Source: Chitinophagaceae bacterium (GTDB lineage: Bacteria; Bacteroidota; Bacteroidia; Chitinophagales; Chitinophagaceae). From it: 64,000 nucleotides of DNA. Location: positions 496,001 to 560,000 of the forward strand of contig JADKAM010000001.1 of the NCBI GenBank assembly GCA_016715365.1, in the 5' to 3' direction. Positions 7,803 to 15,656 of this stretch are shown here, one piece after another. The first letter of the stretch is position 1. Each line of letters starts with the position of its first letter. The notes below the pieces were generated by a model. That model saw only the letters and a program-made list of their open reading frames with translations, searched no databases and was not told where the DNA came from. A program made the position numbers and the translations under genes.

Positions 7803-8588
7803 TTATTCATGCATGATCATTATCGGCATTTTGCTGTGGTAGGTTAATGTTTTTGTTCTGCTGCCACTTAATAATTTTCCAATAAATGAACGGTTTTTTT
7901 GAACGGCTATGATCAGGTCAATATTTCTGCTTTCAGCAAATATGTTAATGGCTTCATCCACATCAAATAAGCGCATAAAATAAAACTCCGGATTATACTC
8001 AGCAAACATCTGTTGCAGTTCCTGCTTTTCTGCTTCGTAGTTTTCTGTTAATGAAATATAATGTTCGTTGTCAACATTTACAATATGTAACTGCGGTTTA
8101 AAGATATTCAGGAAGTCTTTAATCGGCACCGATGGTGTTGTATTCAGTGTGCTTTTAAAATCAGATGTAAGCATTACGTTTTTAATAGGGCTGAAAGTAG
8201 CATTTTCAGGTACTATTAATACCGGGCAAACTTTTCTCTCGGCCATCTTTAAAGTATTGCTTCCAAAAAGAACCTGGGCAATGGCAGATTTACCTGTAAT
8301 TCCCATAATAACCAGGTCGGCTTTGCGGTGACGGGCAGCTTTTTCCAGCCCATCAACAAAATCAGATTCCTCATGAACCAGCACTTCCATTTTTACGATA
8401 TTTTTCTCCATTAAGTCTGCTTTCAGCTTTTCGAGACTTTCTGCTGCATTTGCCCCTTCATCTGCTTTGGTGTAACTGTGGTATAAAACCATGGTTACCC
8501 CGTAATGGCCGGTAAGTAACTGAGCGGCATAAGAGGCAGCATTTAAAGAGGTTTCAGAAAAATCAACCGGAACTATAACTGTATTCAT
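7803..8588 (-). CDS. Universal stress protein, tandem UspA domains
   Basis: Two UspA domains are fused. The first (about residues 1-142) opens with NTVIVPVDFSETSLNAASYA and ends with the ATP-binding signature GITGKSA then FGSNTLKMAERKVCPVLIVPE. The second (about 148-261) starts IKNVMLTSDF and lacks a full glycine-rich loop, so only the first half probably binds ATP. I chose the ATG at 8588 rather than the in-frame upstream start at 8618. A promoter box (TAAGTTTG on the minus strand, 8616-8623) overlaps the upstream start, and the conserved domain begins right at 8588. Cytosolic; the stress signal is unknown. Confidence 0.9.
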   Translation of the reverse strand: MNTVIVPVDFSETSLNAASYAAQLLTGHYGVTMVLYHSYTKADEGANAAESLEKLKADLMEKNIVKMEVLVHEESDFVDGLEKAARHRKADLVIMGITGKSAIAQVLFGSNTLKMAERKVCPVLIVPENATFSPIKNVMLTSDFKSTLNTTPSVPIKDFLNIFKPQLHIVNVDNEHYISLTENYEAEKQELQQMFAEYNPEFYFMRLFDVDEAINIFAESRNIDLIIAVQKNRSFIGKLLSGSRTKTLTYHSKMPIMIMHE

Positions 8589-8615
8589 AAAATGTAGTGT
8601 TTGTTTAATCGCATA

Positions 8616-8623
8616 CAAACTTA
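8616..8623 (-). promoter_or_regulatory. -7 box of the universal stress gene
   Basis: On the minus strand the sequence reads TAAGTTTG, matching TAnnTTTG. It would start transcription near 8609, about 20 nt before the chosen ATG. I see no clear -33 TTG. Confidence 0.45.
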
Positions 8624-8711
8624 CTTTATTTATGCCTCATTTGTCCTTTTAAAATACAATTTTAATATATGATCAGCTTATTAAACCCCTGTTTTTCCGT
8701 TTCTGAATATT

Positions 8712-8719
8712 TATCTTTG
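8712..8719 (+). promoter_or_regulatory. -7 box of trmB, nearly leaderless
   Basis: TATCTTTG matches TAnnTTTG and ends 5 bp before the trmB ATG. The transcript would therefore begin at or next to the start codon. The -33 region has only a T-rich stretch. Confidence 0.5.
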
Positions 8720-8724
8720 CCGCC

Positions 8725-9429
8725 ATGGCTCAAAAAAAATTAGAAAGGTTTGCGGCAATAAAAACTTTCGCCAATGTGCTTGAATATCCGGTAGATATGA
8801 AAGGCAACTGGTGTAATTTTTTTAAAAATAAAAACCCTTTGATTTTAGAGCTTGCCTGCGGAAGAGGAGAGTATACTGTTGGCCTTTCATTGTTATTTCC
8901 CCATCAGAATTTTATTGGTGTGGATGTAAAAGGAAACCGGATGTTCATTGGCGCTAAAAAATGCCTGGCAGAGCATTTAACCAATGCTGGTTTTTTACGT
9001 ACCCAAATTGAAAAGCTGGCCGACTATTTTAAAGCCGGAGAAGTTGATGAGATCTGGATCACTTTTCCCGACCCGCAATTGCGGATTTCAAAGGCAAAAA
9101 AAAGGTTAACGCATCCAAGGTTTTTAAGGCTGTATCAACAGATCCTGAAGCCTGGTGGTTTTATTCATCTGAAAACAGACTCTCCTGATCTTTACCATTT
9201 CACAAAGAAAGTTGCCGGGCTGTATGATCTGACAATTATTGAAGACTCGGATAATGTTTACAGCGAAAATTTTGTAAAAGAAGAACTGAAAATAAAAACG
9301 CATTACGAAAGCCTTGATATTGCACAAAGCAAAAAGATTCACTACCTTAAGTTTACTTTGCCCCTGCACATAAAAGACATTGATGAAGAACTGCAACAAC
9401 TAATTCAAAATGATGAACAGCTGGATTGA
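8725..9429 (+). CDS. trmB: tRNA (guanine-N7)-methyltransferase
   Basis: The 234-residue enzyme transfers methyl from S-adenosylmethionine to N7 of G46 in tRNA variable loops. The SAM-binding motif I is LELACGRGEYTVGL (about residues 40-53), followed by FIGVDVKGNRMFIGAKK. The TrmB signature WITFPDPQ and KKRLTHPRFL appears at about residues 110-133, and the C-terminal KTDSPDLYHF motif is present. The last 20 bases overlap the DUF5522 gene, indicating tight coupling. A promoter box lies 5 bp upstream of the ATG. Confidence 0.95.
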   Translation: MAQKKLERFAAIKTFANVLEYPVDMKGNWCNFFKNKNPLILELACGRGEYTVGLSLLFPHQNFIGVDVKGNRMFIGAKKCLAEHLTNAGFLRTQIEKLADYFKAGEVDEIWITFPDPQLRISKAKKRLTHPRFLRLYQQILKPGGFIHLKTDSPDLYHFTKKVAGLYDLTIIEDSDNVYSENFVKEELKIKTHYESLDIAQSKKIHYLKFTLPLHIKDIDEELQQLIQNDEQLD

Positions 9430-9649
9430 AGGCGAGGATTTTTACTACAATGAACAGGGGTTTATTGTTTTAACTGCCAGGTACCATCTTGACAGGGGGC
9501 ATTGCTGCGGCAATGGTTGTAAGCATTGCCCTTATGAATACAAAAATGTTCCTGAGCCAAAACGAAGCGAATTGTTATCTTTAATACTGAATGGCAAAGA
9601 AAATAATCAAACAAAAAACAACTGTACGGAAACCAACCCATGCAGCTAA
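9410..9649 (+). CDS. DUF5522 family small cysteine-rich protein
   Basis: The 79-residue protein carries CCGNGCKHCPYEYK (about residues 32-45), a cluster of four cysteines like a small metal-binding knuckle, preceded by FIVLTARYHLDRG. This matches the DUF5522 pattern. Two ATG codons open the frame (9410 and 9413). It overlaps trmB by 20 bases and the alkyltransferase-like gene by 59 bases. The tail after about residue 60 is encoded within the overlap, is low in complexity (NNQTKNNCTETNPCS) and may not be functional. Function unknown. Confidence 0.8.
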   Translation: MMNSWIEGEDFYYNEQGFIVLTARYHLDRGHCCGNGCKHCPYEYKNVPEPKRSELLSLILNGKENNQTKNNCTETNPCS

Positions 9650-10004
9650 AGAAACTCCCAAAAGCACAGTAAAGGAATACAGTTTTTTTGCTGATGTTTT
9701 TGATGTGGTACGACAAATACCAAAAGGTAAAGTAACATCGTATGGTGCTGTTGCTGCTTACCTGGGCACTAAGCTGAGCGCCCGTATGGTAGGCTGGGCC
9801 ATGAATGCAGCACACACTGCTAAACCTAAAGTGCCTGCACAGCGTGTTGTAAACCGAAATGGTATGCTTACCGGCAAGCATCATTTTGCTACACCAACCG
9901 CCATGGAAGAACTGTTGAAGAAAGACGGCGTTGCCGTTAAGAACGATACCATAGTTGATTTTAAAAAAATATTCTGGGACCCCTCCGAAGCGCTGGCTTT
10001 ATAA
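9591..10004 (+). CDS. Alkyltransferase-like DNA repair protein (MGMT fold without the reactive Cys)
   Basis: The 137-residue protein has a Lys-rich N-terminus (about 30 residues) and then the DNA-binding domain of O6-methylguanine methyltransferases (FFADVFDVVRQIPKGKVTSYGAVAAYLG, split by convention into helix and loop parts). The active-site motif PCHRVV of MGMT reads PAQRVV here: the alkyl-accepting Cys is Ala and the His is Gln. It therefore cannot act as a suicide methyltransferase. Alkyltransferase-like proteins of this kind bind alkylated guanine and hand it to nucleotide excision repair. The start overlaps the DUF5522 gene by 59 bases; no later Met fits. Confidence 0.9.
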   Translation: MAKKIIKQKTTVRKPTHAAKETPKSTVKEYSFFADVFDVVRQIPKGKVTSYGAVAAYLGTKLSARMVGWAMNAAHTAKPKVPAQRVVNRNGMLTGKHHFATPTAMEELLKKDGVAVKNDTIVDFKKIFWDPSEALAL

Positions 10005-10069
10005 TTTAATCAGCTAACTTCATATAAATGCCTGCAATACTGTACCGCATTTTAATAAAGAAACTTATC

Positions 10070-10774
10070 ATGAGTAATACGCTACTTACCGGCAATGTCA
10101 GTTTCGTTAACCACGAAAAAAAGTATATCATTATTGAATACGAAGTAAACGGTAAAAAGAAAGTGGTGAATGGAAGTACCGGCGATAAGCTGCAAAAAAC
10201 AAAACATGTTTTTCATATTGGTGATACGGTGAGTTTTACCGTAGGTTTATCCGGCAGGGGCGACAAGATGGTGGCTTCCGATATAAAATTTCTCTATAAC
10301 AATGCGCTGGATGTACTCATCAATAAAGCAAAAACTGAAAATAATTTTATCGGCTATTTAAAAATTGTTGATGATAAATATTATGTGAAAGAAATTGAAA
10401 GCTATCTTTTCTTTCCGGCTACCATATCGCCCTGGCAGTTAAAACCAACCGATGAAGAATTAAATGAAGCCGTAACTTTTGCATTGGATAATCTTGAAAA
10501 AAAAGAAAAGATCACTGCATCGCTCTTTACACAAAAATTCATTCCGGAATATTACTCGGCCGAAAGGGCATTTAAAAAGCAGGAGCCAATACATGCAGAG
10601 ATATATAAGATCACTGAGTATGGTATTTACCTGAACCTGTTTGGCAATAAGGTGCAGGCTAAAATTTCGCCTGCAGCGGAAAATCTGCCTGAAAACTTAA
10701 AAGTGGGTGATAAAATACATGTGCGTATCTCTTATTTCAGCAAAATGAAAATTGTTGTGGAACCTGTTCTATAG
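10070..10774 (+). CDS. Putative RNA-binding protein with two OB-fold domains
   Basis: I take the ATG at 10070 (234 residues) rather than 10028, because the extra 14 residues (ILYRILIKKL) look like non-coding sequence and the conserved part starts with SNTLLTGNVSFVN. The first 70 residues have a cold-shock-like pattern (TGNVSFVNHEKKYIII, then HIGDTVSFTV). The last 60 residues look like an S1/OB strand set (HAEIYKITEYGIYLNLFG, VGDKIHVRISYFS). The middle is helical and acidic. This layout suggests nucleic-acid binding, but I do not recognise a named family. It converges with the next gene, overlapping by 6 bases. Confidence 0.6.
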   Translation: MSNTLLTGNVSFVNHEKKYIIIEYEVNGKKKVVNGSTGDKLQKTKHVFHIGDTVSFTVGLSGRGDKMVASDIKFLYNNALDVLINKAKTENNFIGYLKIVDDKYYVKEIESYLFFPATISPWQLKPTDEELNEAVTFALDNLEKKEKITASLFTQKFIPEYYSAERAFKKQEPIHAEIYKITEYGIYLNLFGNKVQAKISPAAENLPENLKVGDKIHVRISYFSKMKIVVEPVL

Positions 10775-11230
10775 ATCTTCCAGTTCCGCTTCGCTGATCT
10801 GCAATTGCAGCTGCATTTTTAGTTTTGCCGGTGCCGTCATTACAAATATGAAAAGAATTATCAGCACCAGTGCCAGGAATGCATAATTACCGGTAAGAAA
10901 AAAACAGATGGTACAAAAAATGGAAGGTCCTTCCAACAGCGCCCACTGTATGAGGCAAGCAGTACGGTATAACTCAAATTTTCCTTTTGCATCGGCCTGC
11001 ATGGCTCTTATCTGCATTAGTTTTTTCTTAAAGAAAGTCATGCCTCCATATACGCCGCCTGCTGTTACCAACAATGCAACAACCTGGAGCGTTTTATCTA
11101 GCTCTTTTGCTGCAGGCAAAATAGAATTTGAATAAACCAGGTAAATACAAATTCCCGAAAAGAAAACCTGCCCCATCATCAATCCTTTGTGCAGTACACT
11201 CAACATTTTAAAAGCAGCTCCTTTTTGCAT
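10769..11230 (-). CDS. Small membrane protein, unknown function
   Basis: The 153-residue protein has about four hydrophobic helices (near residues 12-32, 47-64, 91-110 and 114-132), a cytoplasmic basic loop (FFKKKLMQIRAMQADAKGKF) and an acidic C-terminus. No family is recognised. It begins 5 bases after the DUF420 gene stop and belongs to the SCO-DUF420 unit, so a role in oxidase assembly or copper handling is possible by position only. The last six bases overlap the stop of the convergent OB-fold gene. Confidence 0.65.
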   Translation of the reverse strand: MQKGAAFKMLSVLHKGLMMGQVFFSGICIYLVYSNSILPAAKELDKTLQVVALLVTAGGVYGGMTFFKKKLMQIRAMQADAKGKFELYRTACLIQWALLEGPSIFCTICFFLTGNYAFLALVLIILFIFVMTAPAKLKMQLQLQISEAELEDL

Positions 11231-11235
11231 TTTGA

Positions 11236-11820
11236 TTAATTATAGTAAGGACTTATCATGAGGTAAACCACCACACCGGTTACAGCCACATAAAACCAAA
11301 CCGGCCAGGTAATTCTAACCAGTTTTTTATGTTTATCATACTCGCCGGTTAATGCACGGTAAGCTGTAAATAAAATAAATGGTAAAATGATTGCTGCCAG
11401 CGGGATATGTGTGATGAGTATAAAATAATAAATCATCCGAAGATTACCAGCCAGTGCTTTTTCGTCAAGGCTCACAATGCCGTCATGATTCAGGTCACCA
11501 TACTTTGTATCGCCGGCCAATAAATGGTGTGCTATATAAGACAGTAAAAATAAAACAGACAGCGAAATAGCCGTGAGCATTATTTTTTTATGCAGTTCAT
11601 ATTTTTTTTGTTTGGCAAAAAAAAGCCCGGCCAGCAACAATACAGCGACCATTGAGTTGATGACTGCATTTGCTTTTGCAAATACATGCACATCAAAACC
11701 CAGATCAACATCCAGTTTATATTTGCTTAAAAAAACCACTGCGGCAAAAACCACAAAAGAGAGGGTGTAAATTAAAAGCCTGGCTTTTTTATCATTCTTT
11801 GTTAAAGAAGGTTGTAACAT
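11236..11820 (-). CDS. DUF420/CtaM-like oxidase assembly protein with EF-hand-like insert
   Basis: The 194-residue membrane protein has about five helices in the DUF420 arrangement (LSYIAHHLL, then a loop, then YYFILITHIPLAAIILPF), with conserved histidines on both sides of the loop. CtaM of this family is needed for active heme-copper oxidases. The loop contains GDLNHDGIVSLDE, a complete 12-residue calcium-binding EF-hand loop pattern (D-x-N-x-D-G-x-x-x-x-x-E), in a place where DUF420 proteins usually carry a short Phe/Gly loop. It would face the periplasm. It follows the SCO gene by 3 bases and is therefore in the copper-insertion unit of the oxidase. Confidence 0.85.
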   Translation of the reverse strand: MLQPSLTKNDKKARLLIYTLSFVVFAAVVFLSKYKLDVDLGFDVHVFAKANAVINSMVAVLLLAGLFFAKQKKYELHKKIMLTAISLSVLFLLSYIAHHLLAGDTKYGDLNHDGIVSLDEKALAGNLRMIYYFILITHIPLAAIILPFILFTAYRALTGEYDKHKKLVRITWPVWFYVAVTGVVVYLMISPYYN

Positions 11821-11823
11821 AAA

Positions 11824-12618
11824 TTAATGCTGTTTTTCCTGTTTACTTTTTTGGCGGTTAAAGATCAATACAGCCACAAACACAACTCCAATTGCAATAA
11901 ATATAAGAGGCAGAATGGGTATAAATTCCCTGAATACCGAAGGCTTGTTCCTGTCTTTTTCAAGCATCAGCAAAGGAATATCCTGCACCAGCCTTGCCTG
12001 CTTAACAGTATCAAACCCATTGTACCAGCCCCTTACCACAAAGCTGCTATCCAATAAAAAAAAGTTTTCGGTATGAATAAAAGCTGTGTCTACTTCAGTA
12101 TCTGCAAGTCCTGCTTTCAGTTCATTCAATGCAAAATCATAAATATCTTTTTTATTACCGGTTACAAACCACCAACTGTCGTGATTGGCATTAATACGGT
12201 CGGCAAATTTGCGCAATTGTGGTACCGAGTCATACTCAGGATCAACACTGATCGAAATAAACTGCACGATGCTGTCATTCTTTTTAAAAGAATCCTGCAG
12301 CCTTTTCATACTGCGTGCCAGACCGGGGCAAATGCCGGGGCATCTTGAAAAAAAGAAATCTATAACCACGATCTTTCCTTTCAGGTCGTACAGCGAAACT
12401 TTTTTTCCCAGCTGGTTTGTGAATTCAATATTCTTTACTTTATGCCAGATGGTATCAGTTATAGTTTTGCCATTCTTTTCTTTAACTACTACACTGTCCG
12501 GTTCAAAATACCTGCGGGGCATATGAACCGTGCCTTCACTGTAATGCTTTACTATAAAGTATCCTGCAAAGGGCATTACCAGGGCAAGCATCAGGGCTAA
12601 AACGGCTTTTTTATTCAT
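11824..12618 (-). CDS. SCO1/SenC copper chaperone for the oxidase CuA site
   Basis: The 264-residue protein has an N-terminal membrane anchor (residues 4-22), a thioredoxin-fold periplasmic domain with the copper-binding CPGIC motif (C93, C97) and the distal histidine H182 in FIHTENFF. SCO proteins deliver copper to CuA of cytochrome oxidase subunit II and may reduce its cysteines. It has an additional C-terminal helix (about residues 233-253) followed by a basic tail, which is not part of the usual single-anchor SCO. It heads the unit SCO-DUF420-membrane protein, downstream of the oxidase operon and separated from it by a terminator. Confidence 0.93.
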   Translation of the reverse strand: MNKKAVLALMLALVMPFAGYFIVKHYSEGTVHMPRRYFEPDSVVVKEKNGKTITDTIWHKVKNIEFTNQLGKKVSLYDLKGKIVVIDFFFSRCPGICPGLARSMKRLQDSFKKNDSIVQFISISVDPEYDSVPQLRKFADRINANHDSWWFVTGNKKDIYDFALNELKAGLADTEVDTAFIHTENFFLLDSSFVVRGWYNGFDTVKQARLVQDIPLLMLEKDRNKPSVFREFIPILPLIFIAIGVVFVAVLIFNRQKSKQEKQH

Positions 12619-12709
12619 AGCCCCTCCTAAATCTTCCTGTAAAGGAAGTGCTTTTTAACAGTCTGATGATTTGTAATCTCTCTTGCATATTGTCCTCTTT
12701 AATTATGTG

Positions 12710-12717
12710 CAAATTTA
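12710..12717 (-). promoter_or_regulatory. Candidate -7 box of the SCO unit
   Basis: On the minus strand the sequence reads TAAATTTG, matching TAnnTTTG. It sits between the oxidase operon terminator and the SCO start, giving a leader of about 85 nt. The -33 element is poor, so this is only a candidate. Confidence 0.4.
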
Positions 12718-12739
12718 CGGCAATGCAAATCAATTCATC

Positions 12740-12778
12740 CATAAAACAAAAAACCATCCCGATTATCTCGGGATGGTT
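12740..12778 (-). terminator. Intrinsic terminator of the ACIII/oxidase operon
   Basis: A perfect 11-bp stem (AACCATCCCGA/TCGGGATGGTT, 12752-12778) with a 5-nt loop is followed on the minus strand by TTTTTTG. It lies 30 bp after the subunit IV stop and marks the end of a 15-kb transcript. Confidence 0.85.
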
Positions 12779-12807
12779 AATAATTTTTTTATGAAAGATT
12801 ATTTCTA

Positions 12808-13242
12808 TTATTTTTTTGCATCTTTTTCAACTGCGGGCACATGTTGCTGGTGCTGCTCTGTTTGATTGGCACGACTTCCGCCATCAGTATTCCTCAATGT
12901 TTTCCAGCTGTTTCCATCCCAAAGAAATGCCACTATAAACCAAACAAATAACAGCAGCGGTACAATGATGGTCATGATCATATTTCTTATCTCATCGCCC
13001 AAATGCATAAATATGGATACGATGTAATAGGCTTTTAACAGTGTTAAAACGGCAATTACCAACTTGGTCGTAATAACCGGTGTATAACCCCATTCGCCAT
13101 GTTTCCAATATAGCAAATAACCAAGTGCCAACTCAATAATGGTTAAAACAGATAAAACGGTAAATGTTTTCCAGATTCGACCCGTGCCGGATGCATGTTC
13201 CGGTGCATGTGTAATTTCGGGAGAAGATACTTGTGAACTCAT
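12808..13242 (-). CDS. Cytochrome c oxidase subunit IV (prokaryotic COX4 type)
   Basis: The 144-residue protein has three predicted helices, the core of the bacterial COX4 family. Conserved features are TTKLVIAVLTLLKAYYIVSI and FMHLGDE. It is a small structural subunit of the heme-copper oxidase in the inner membrane. The hydrophilic N- and C-termini (the C-terminus is His/Gln/Lys rich) are not conserved. It is the last gene of the long operon and is followed by a terminator. Confidence 0.88.
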   Translation of the reverse strand: MSSQVSSPEITHAPEHASGTGRIWKTFTVLSVLTIIELALGYLLYWKHGEWGYTPVITTKLVIAVLTLLKAYYIVSIFMHLGDEIRNMIMTIIVPLLLFVWFIVAFLWDGNSWKTLRNTDGGSRANQTEQHQQHVPAVEKDAKK

Positions 13243-13274
13243 AATTATATTTTAAACAATTCTTTTAATAAATT

Positions 13275-14012
13275 TTAAACAAGATAAAAGCAAAGGAATA
13301 CAAATACCCAAACCAGGTCTACAAAGTGCCAGTACAATCCGGCTTTTTCAATCATTTCATAATGGCCTCTCTGGTCAAAATGGCCGAGTTTGGTTTTTAT
13401 ATACATTACCAGGTTTATAATTACACCGCTAAATACGTGAAAGCCATGAAAGCCTGTTATTCCAAAGAAGTATCCGCCAAAAGCAATAGGGCCCGGTGTT
13501 GCAACCATAGCACCATTGTGCATTACTTCAGGTCCCCAGGGGTTTCTTGTTACTGTAGTTCCCCAATGTTCAATCTGTCCGTTAACCAACACTGCGTGAT
13601 CACCGGTGATCATATGCGTCCACTCCCAGGCCTGGCAACCAAGGAAAGCAAGTCCGCCAAGAATAGTTAAGATCATATATTTCTCAACCCCTTTCCGGTT
13701 CATTTTATGCCCTTCGTGCACTGCCAACACCATGGTTACAGAACTGAAGATCAGAATAAAGGTCATCAAACTCACAAACGCCAGCGGCAGGTTTGCATGG
13801 CCCGCAAAAGGAAATGCATTAAACACATGGTTAGGATCGGCCCAATGGTTTACACTAAAGCGGATGGTGCCATAGCTAATAAGAAATGCTCCAAAAGTAA
13901 AAGCATCACTCATTAAAAAGTACCACATCATTACTTTACCATAACTTATGTTGAAGGGACTTCTTCCTCCGTTCCACCATTTGGTATTTGTTGGTATCGC
14001 TGTTGTTGACAT
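13275..14012 (-). CDS. Cytochrome c oxidase subunit III, first copy in the operon end
   Basis: The 245-residue protein belongs to the heme-copper oxidase subunit III family. Diagnostic segments are WYFLMSDAFTFGAFLISY, the conserved GFHGFHVFSG motif and the C-terminal YWHFVDLVWVFVF. About six helices are predicted. The mid-protein loop (ITGDHAVLVNGQIEHWGTT) is longer than in classic subunit III. A second, shorter subunit III gene lies immediately upstream in the operon, so this complex carries a duplicated subunit III, a pattern known in Bacteroidota. Confidence 0.93.
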   Translation of the reverse strand: MSTTAIPTNTKWWNGGRSPFNISYGKVMMWYFLMSDAFTFGAFLISYGTIRFSVNHWADPNHVFNAFPFAGHANLPLAFVSLMTFILIFSSVTMVLAVHEGHKMNRKGVEKYMILTILGGLAFLGCQAWEWTHMITGDHAVLVNGQIEHWGTTVTRNPWGPEVMHNGAMVATPGPIAFGGYFFGITGFHGFHVFSGVIINLVMYIKTKLGHFDQRGHYEMIEKAGLYWHFVDLVWVFVFLCFYLV

Positions 14013-14055
14013 ATTTCTTAAATTCTATAATAAAAAACTAACTAATAAATTTTTT

Positions 14056-14622
14056 CTAACGGATCATTATTAAAAATATCAATAAATAGATCCAAAGCAC
14101 ATCTACAAAGTGCCAGTATGTACTTACCAGTTCAACCGGAATACTATTGTAGGTTCTTGTTTTTGTATTAAATGCATTTGCAAACAAAACAATCAGTGCT
14201 ATCAACCCGCCTGCTACGTGAGCTGCATGAAGGCCAACGATCACGTACATAAAATCACTCGAAACATTCGTCCCCAATGGTAATCCTTGTTTCCAGAATT
14301 GCTGAAAACCCAGCACCTGAAAAACCATAAAAAGAACTCCCAATACCAGCGTGGCAATTACCAGGCTTCTGTATTTTCTCATTTCCCGCTGCTTAAAAGC
14401 TTTTTGCGCCAGGTAAATGGTTACACTGCTAAGCAATATTGCAGCTGTGCTGTACCAAAAGAACTGAGGCAGATCAAACGTTTGCCAGTTTGCCTGGTTA
14501 CGTTTAACTATATAAGCACTTGTTAAGCCCGCAAACATCATCAGCAAACTGCCAATGCCTACCCACAGGGTAAATTTATGCGGATGAATTTTTTTTCTTT
14601 GTTCCATTGCCACTGTACTCAT
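14056..14622 (-). CDS. Cytochrome c oxidase subunit III, second (short) copy
   Basis: The 188-residue protein has five predicted helices and the same C-terminal signature (STYWHFVDVLWIYLLIF) as the neighbouring subunit III. The GLHAAHVAGGLIAL segment replaces GFHGFHVFSG. The short form lacks the first helix pair of the 7-helix subunit. Both copies are in one transcript and probably occupy different places beside subunit I. Confidence 0.92.
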   Translation of the reverse strand: MSTVAMEQRKKIHPHKFTLWVGIGSLLMMFAGLTSAYIVKRNQANWQTFDLPQFFWYSTAAILLSSVTIYLAQKAFKQREMRKYRSLVIATLVLGVLFMVFQVLGFQQFWKQGLPLGTNVSSDFMYVIVGLHAAHVAGGLIALIVLFANAFNTKTRTYNSIPVELVSTYWHFVDVLWIYLLIFLIMIR

Positions 14623-14665
14623 ATCACTTTGTCCCTAACGGGAGTTTTAAAATTTATTATTGAAT

Positions 14666-15604
14666 TTACTGTATGGCTCTGTTTGCAAACAAAGCCAGTA
14701 AAACAATCATTAAATAAAAGTAAGAACTGAACATTACCCTTCTTGCACTTTTTGCATCCATGCGTATAAACAACAACACACTCACATAAACCATCCATAA
14801 ATTACAAACCAGCAAAATAAATAAACTGGTTAAACCGGCGATGCCAGTGTAATAAGGCACAAATCCCATCGGTATCATCAATGCACTGTAAATAATACTT
14901 TGCATTGCTGTGAACTTTGTAGGGCCTTTATCAGCCGGTAATAATTTAAACCCTGCTGTAGTGTAATCTTTATGCGCCAGCCAGGCAATTGCCCAAAAAT
15001 GCGGAAACTGCCATAAAAACTGGATACCAAATAAAACCCAGGCACCTGTCCAGCCGATAGGTTCGTTACCATACGCTGCAACCCACCCGATTAAACAGGG
15101 TAAAGCGCCCGGTATAGCACCAACCAATACAGAAATTGAATTAACTTTTTTGAGTGGTGTGTAAATAAAGCCATATAAAAAAAGGCTGAACAAACTCACC
15201 ATTGCACTCTCTGTGTTAAAAAATTTCCACATCATAAACACGCCGGCAGCTCCTGTAATGAAAGCAAAAATACCTGCTTCATTCACCGTCATCCTGCCAC
15301 TGGCAACCGGCCTCTTAGCCGTACGCATCATTAACCCGTCTGAAGTTTTTTCCAGGATCTGGTTAATGGCATTTGCTGAACCGGTAACCAACATGCCCGC
15401 TACAAAAAGTAAAAGAACTGATATTAATTTTTCACGAACATAAAACTGTTCATTGGGTGCTATTAAAAAACTTACCACCGTACTGAACACTACCATGAAG
15501 CTTAAAGTGAATTTGATCAGTTGAAAATAATCTTTCACTTTGCTCACCAACGCAAACGATGTTGAGCTGGCTATGGTTTTTTGTTCCTGTTCTGAATTAT
15601 TCAA
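14666..15604 (-). CDS. ctaB: Protoheme IX farnesyltransferase (heme O synthase), TTG start
   Basis: The 312-residue enzyme adds a farnesyl group to protoheme IX to make heme O, the precursor of heme A. It has about eight to nine helices and the UbiA-type motifs NAINQILEKTSDGLMMRTAK with RPVASG, and LAHKDYTTAGFKLLP. The start appears to be TTG at 15604: an in-frame TGA lies 21 bases upstream, no ATG or GTG occurs in between, and the next Met (about residue 37) lies inside the first helix. Heme A synthase (ctaA) is not in this window. The gene sits between subunit I and subunit III genes of the oxidase. Confidence 0.95.
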   Translation of the reverse strand: MNNSEQEQKTIASSTSFALVSKVKDYFQLIKFTLSFMVVFSTVVSFLIAPNEQFYVREKLISVLLLFVAGMLVTGSANAINQILEKTSDGLMMRTAKRPVASGRMTVNEAGIFAFITGAAGVFMMWKFFNTESAMVSLFSLFLYGFIYTPLKKVNSISVLVGAIPGALPCLIGWVAAYGNEPIGWTGAWVLFGIQFLWQFPHFWAIAWLAHKDYTTAGFKLLPADKGPTKFTAMQSIIYSALMIPMGFVPYYTGIAGLTSLFILLVCNLWMVYVSVLLFIRMDAKSARRVMFSSYFYLMIVLLALFANRAIQ

Positions 15605-15656
15605 AAATCTAAATTTTATTGCTCCTCAAAAATCAACACCCCTGTTAAATTATTTT

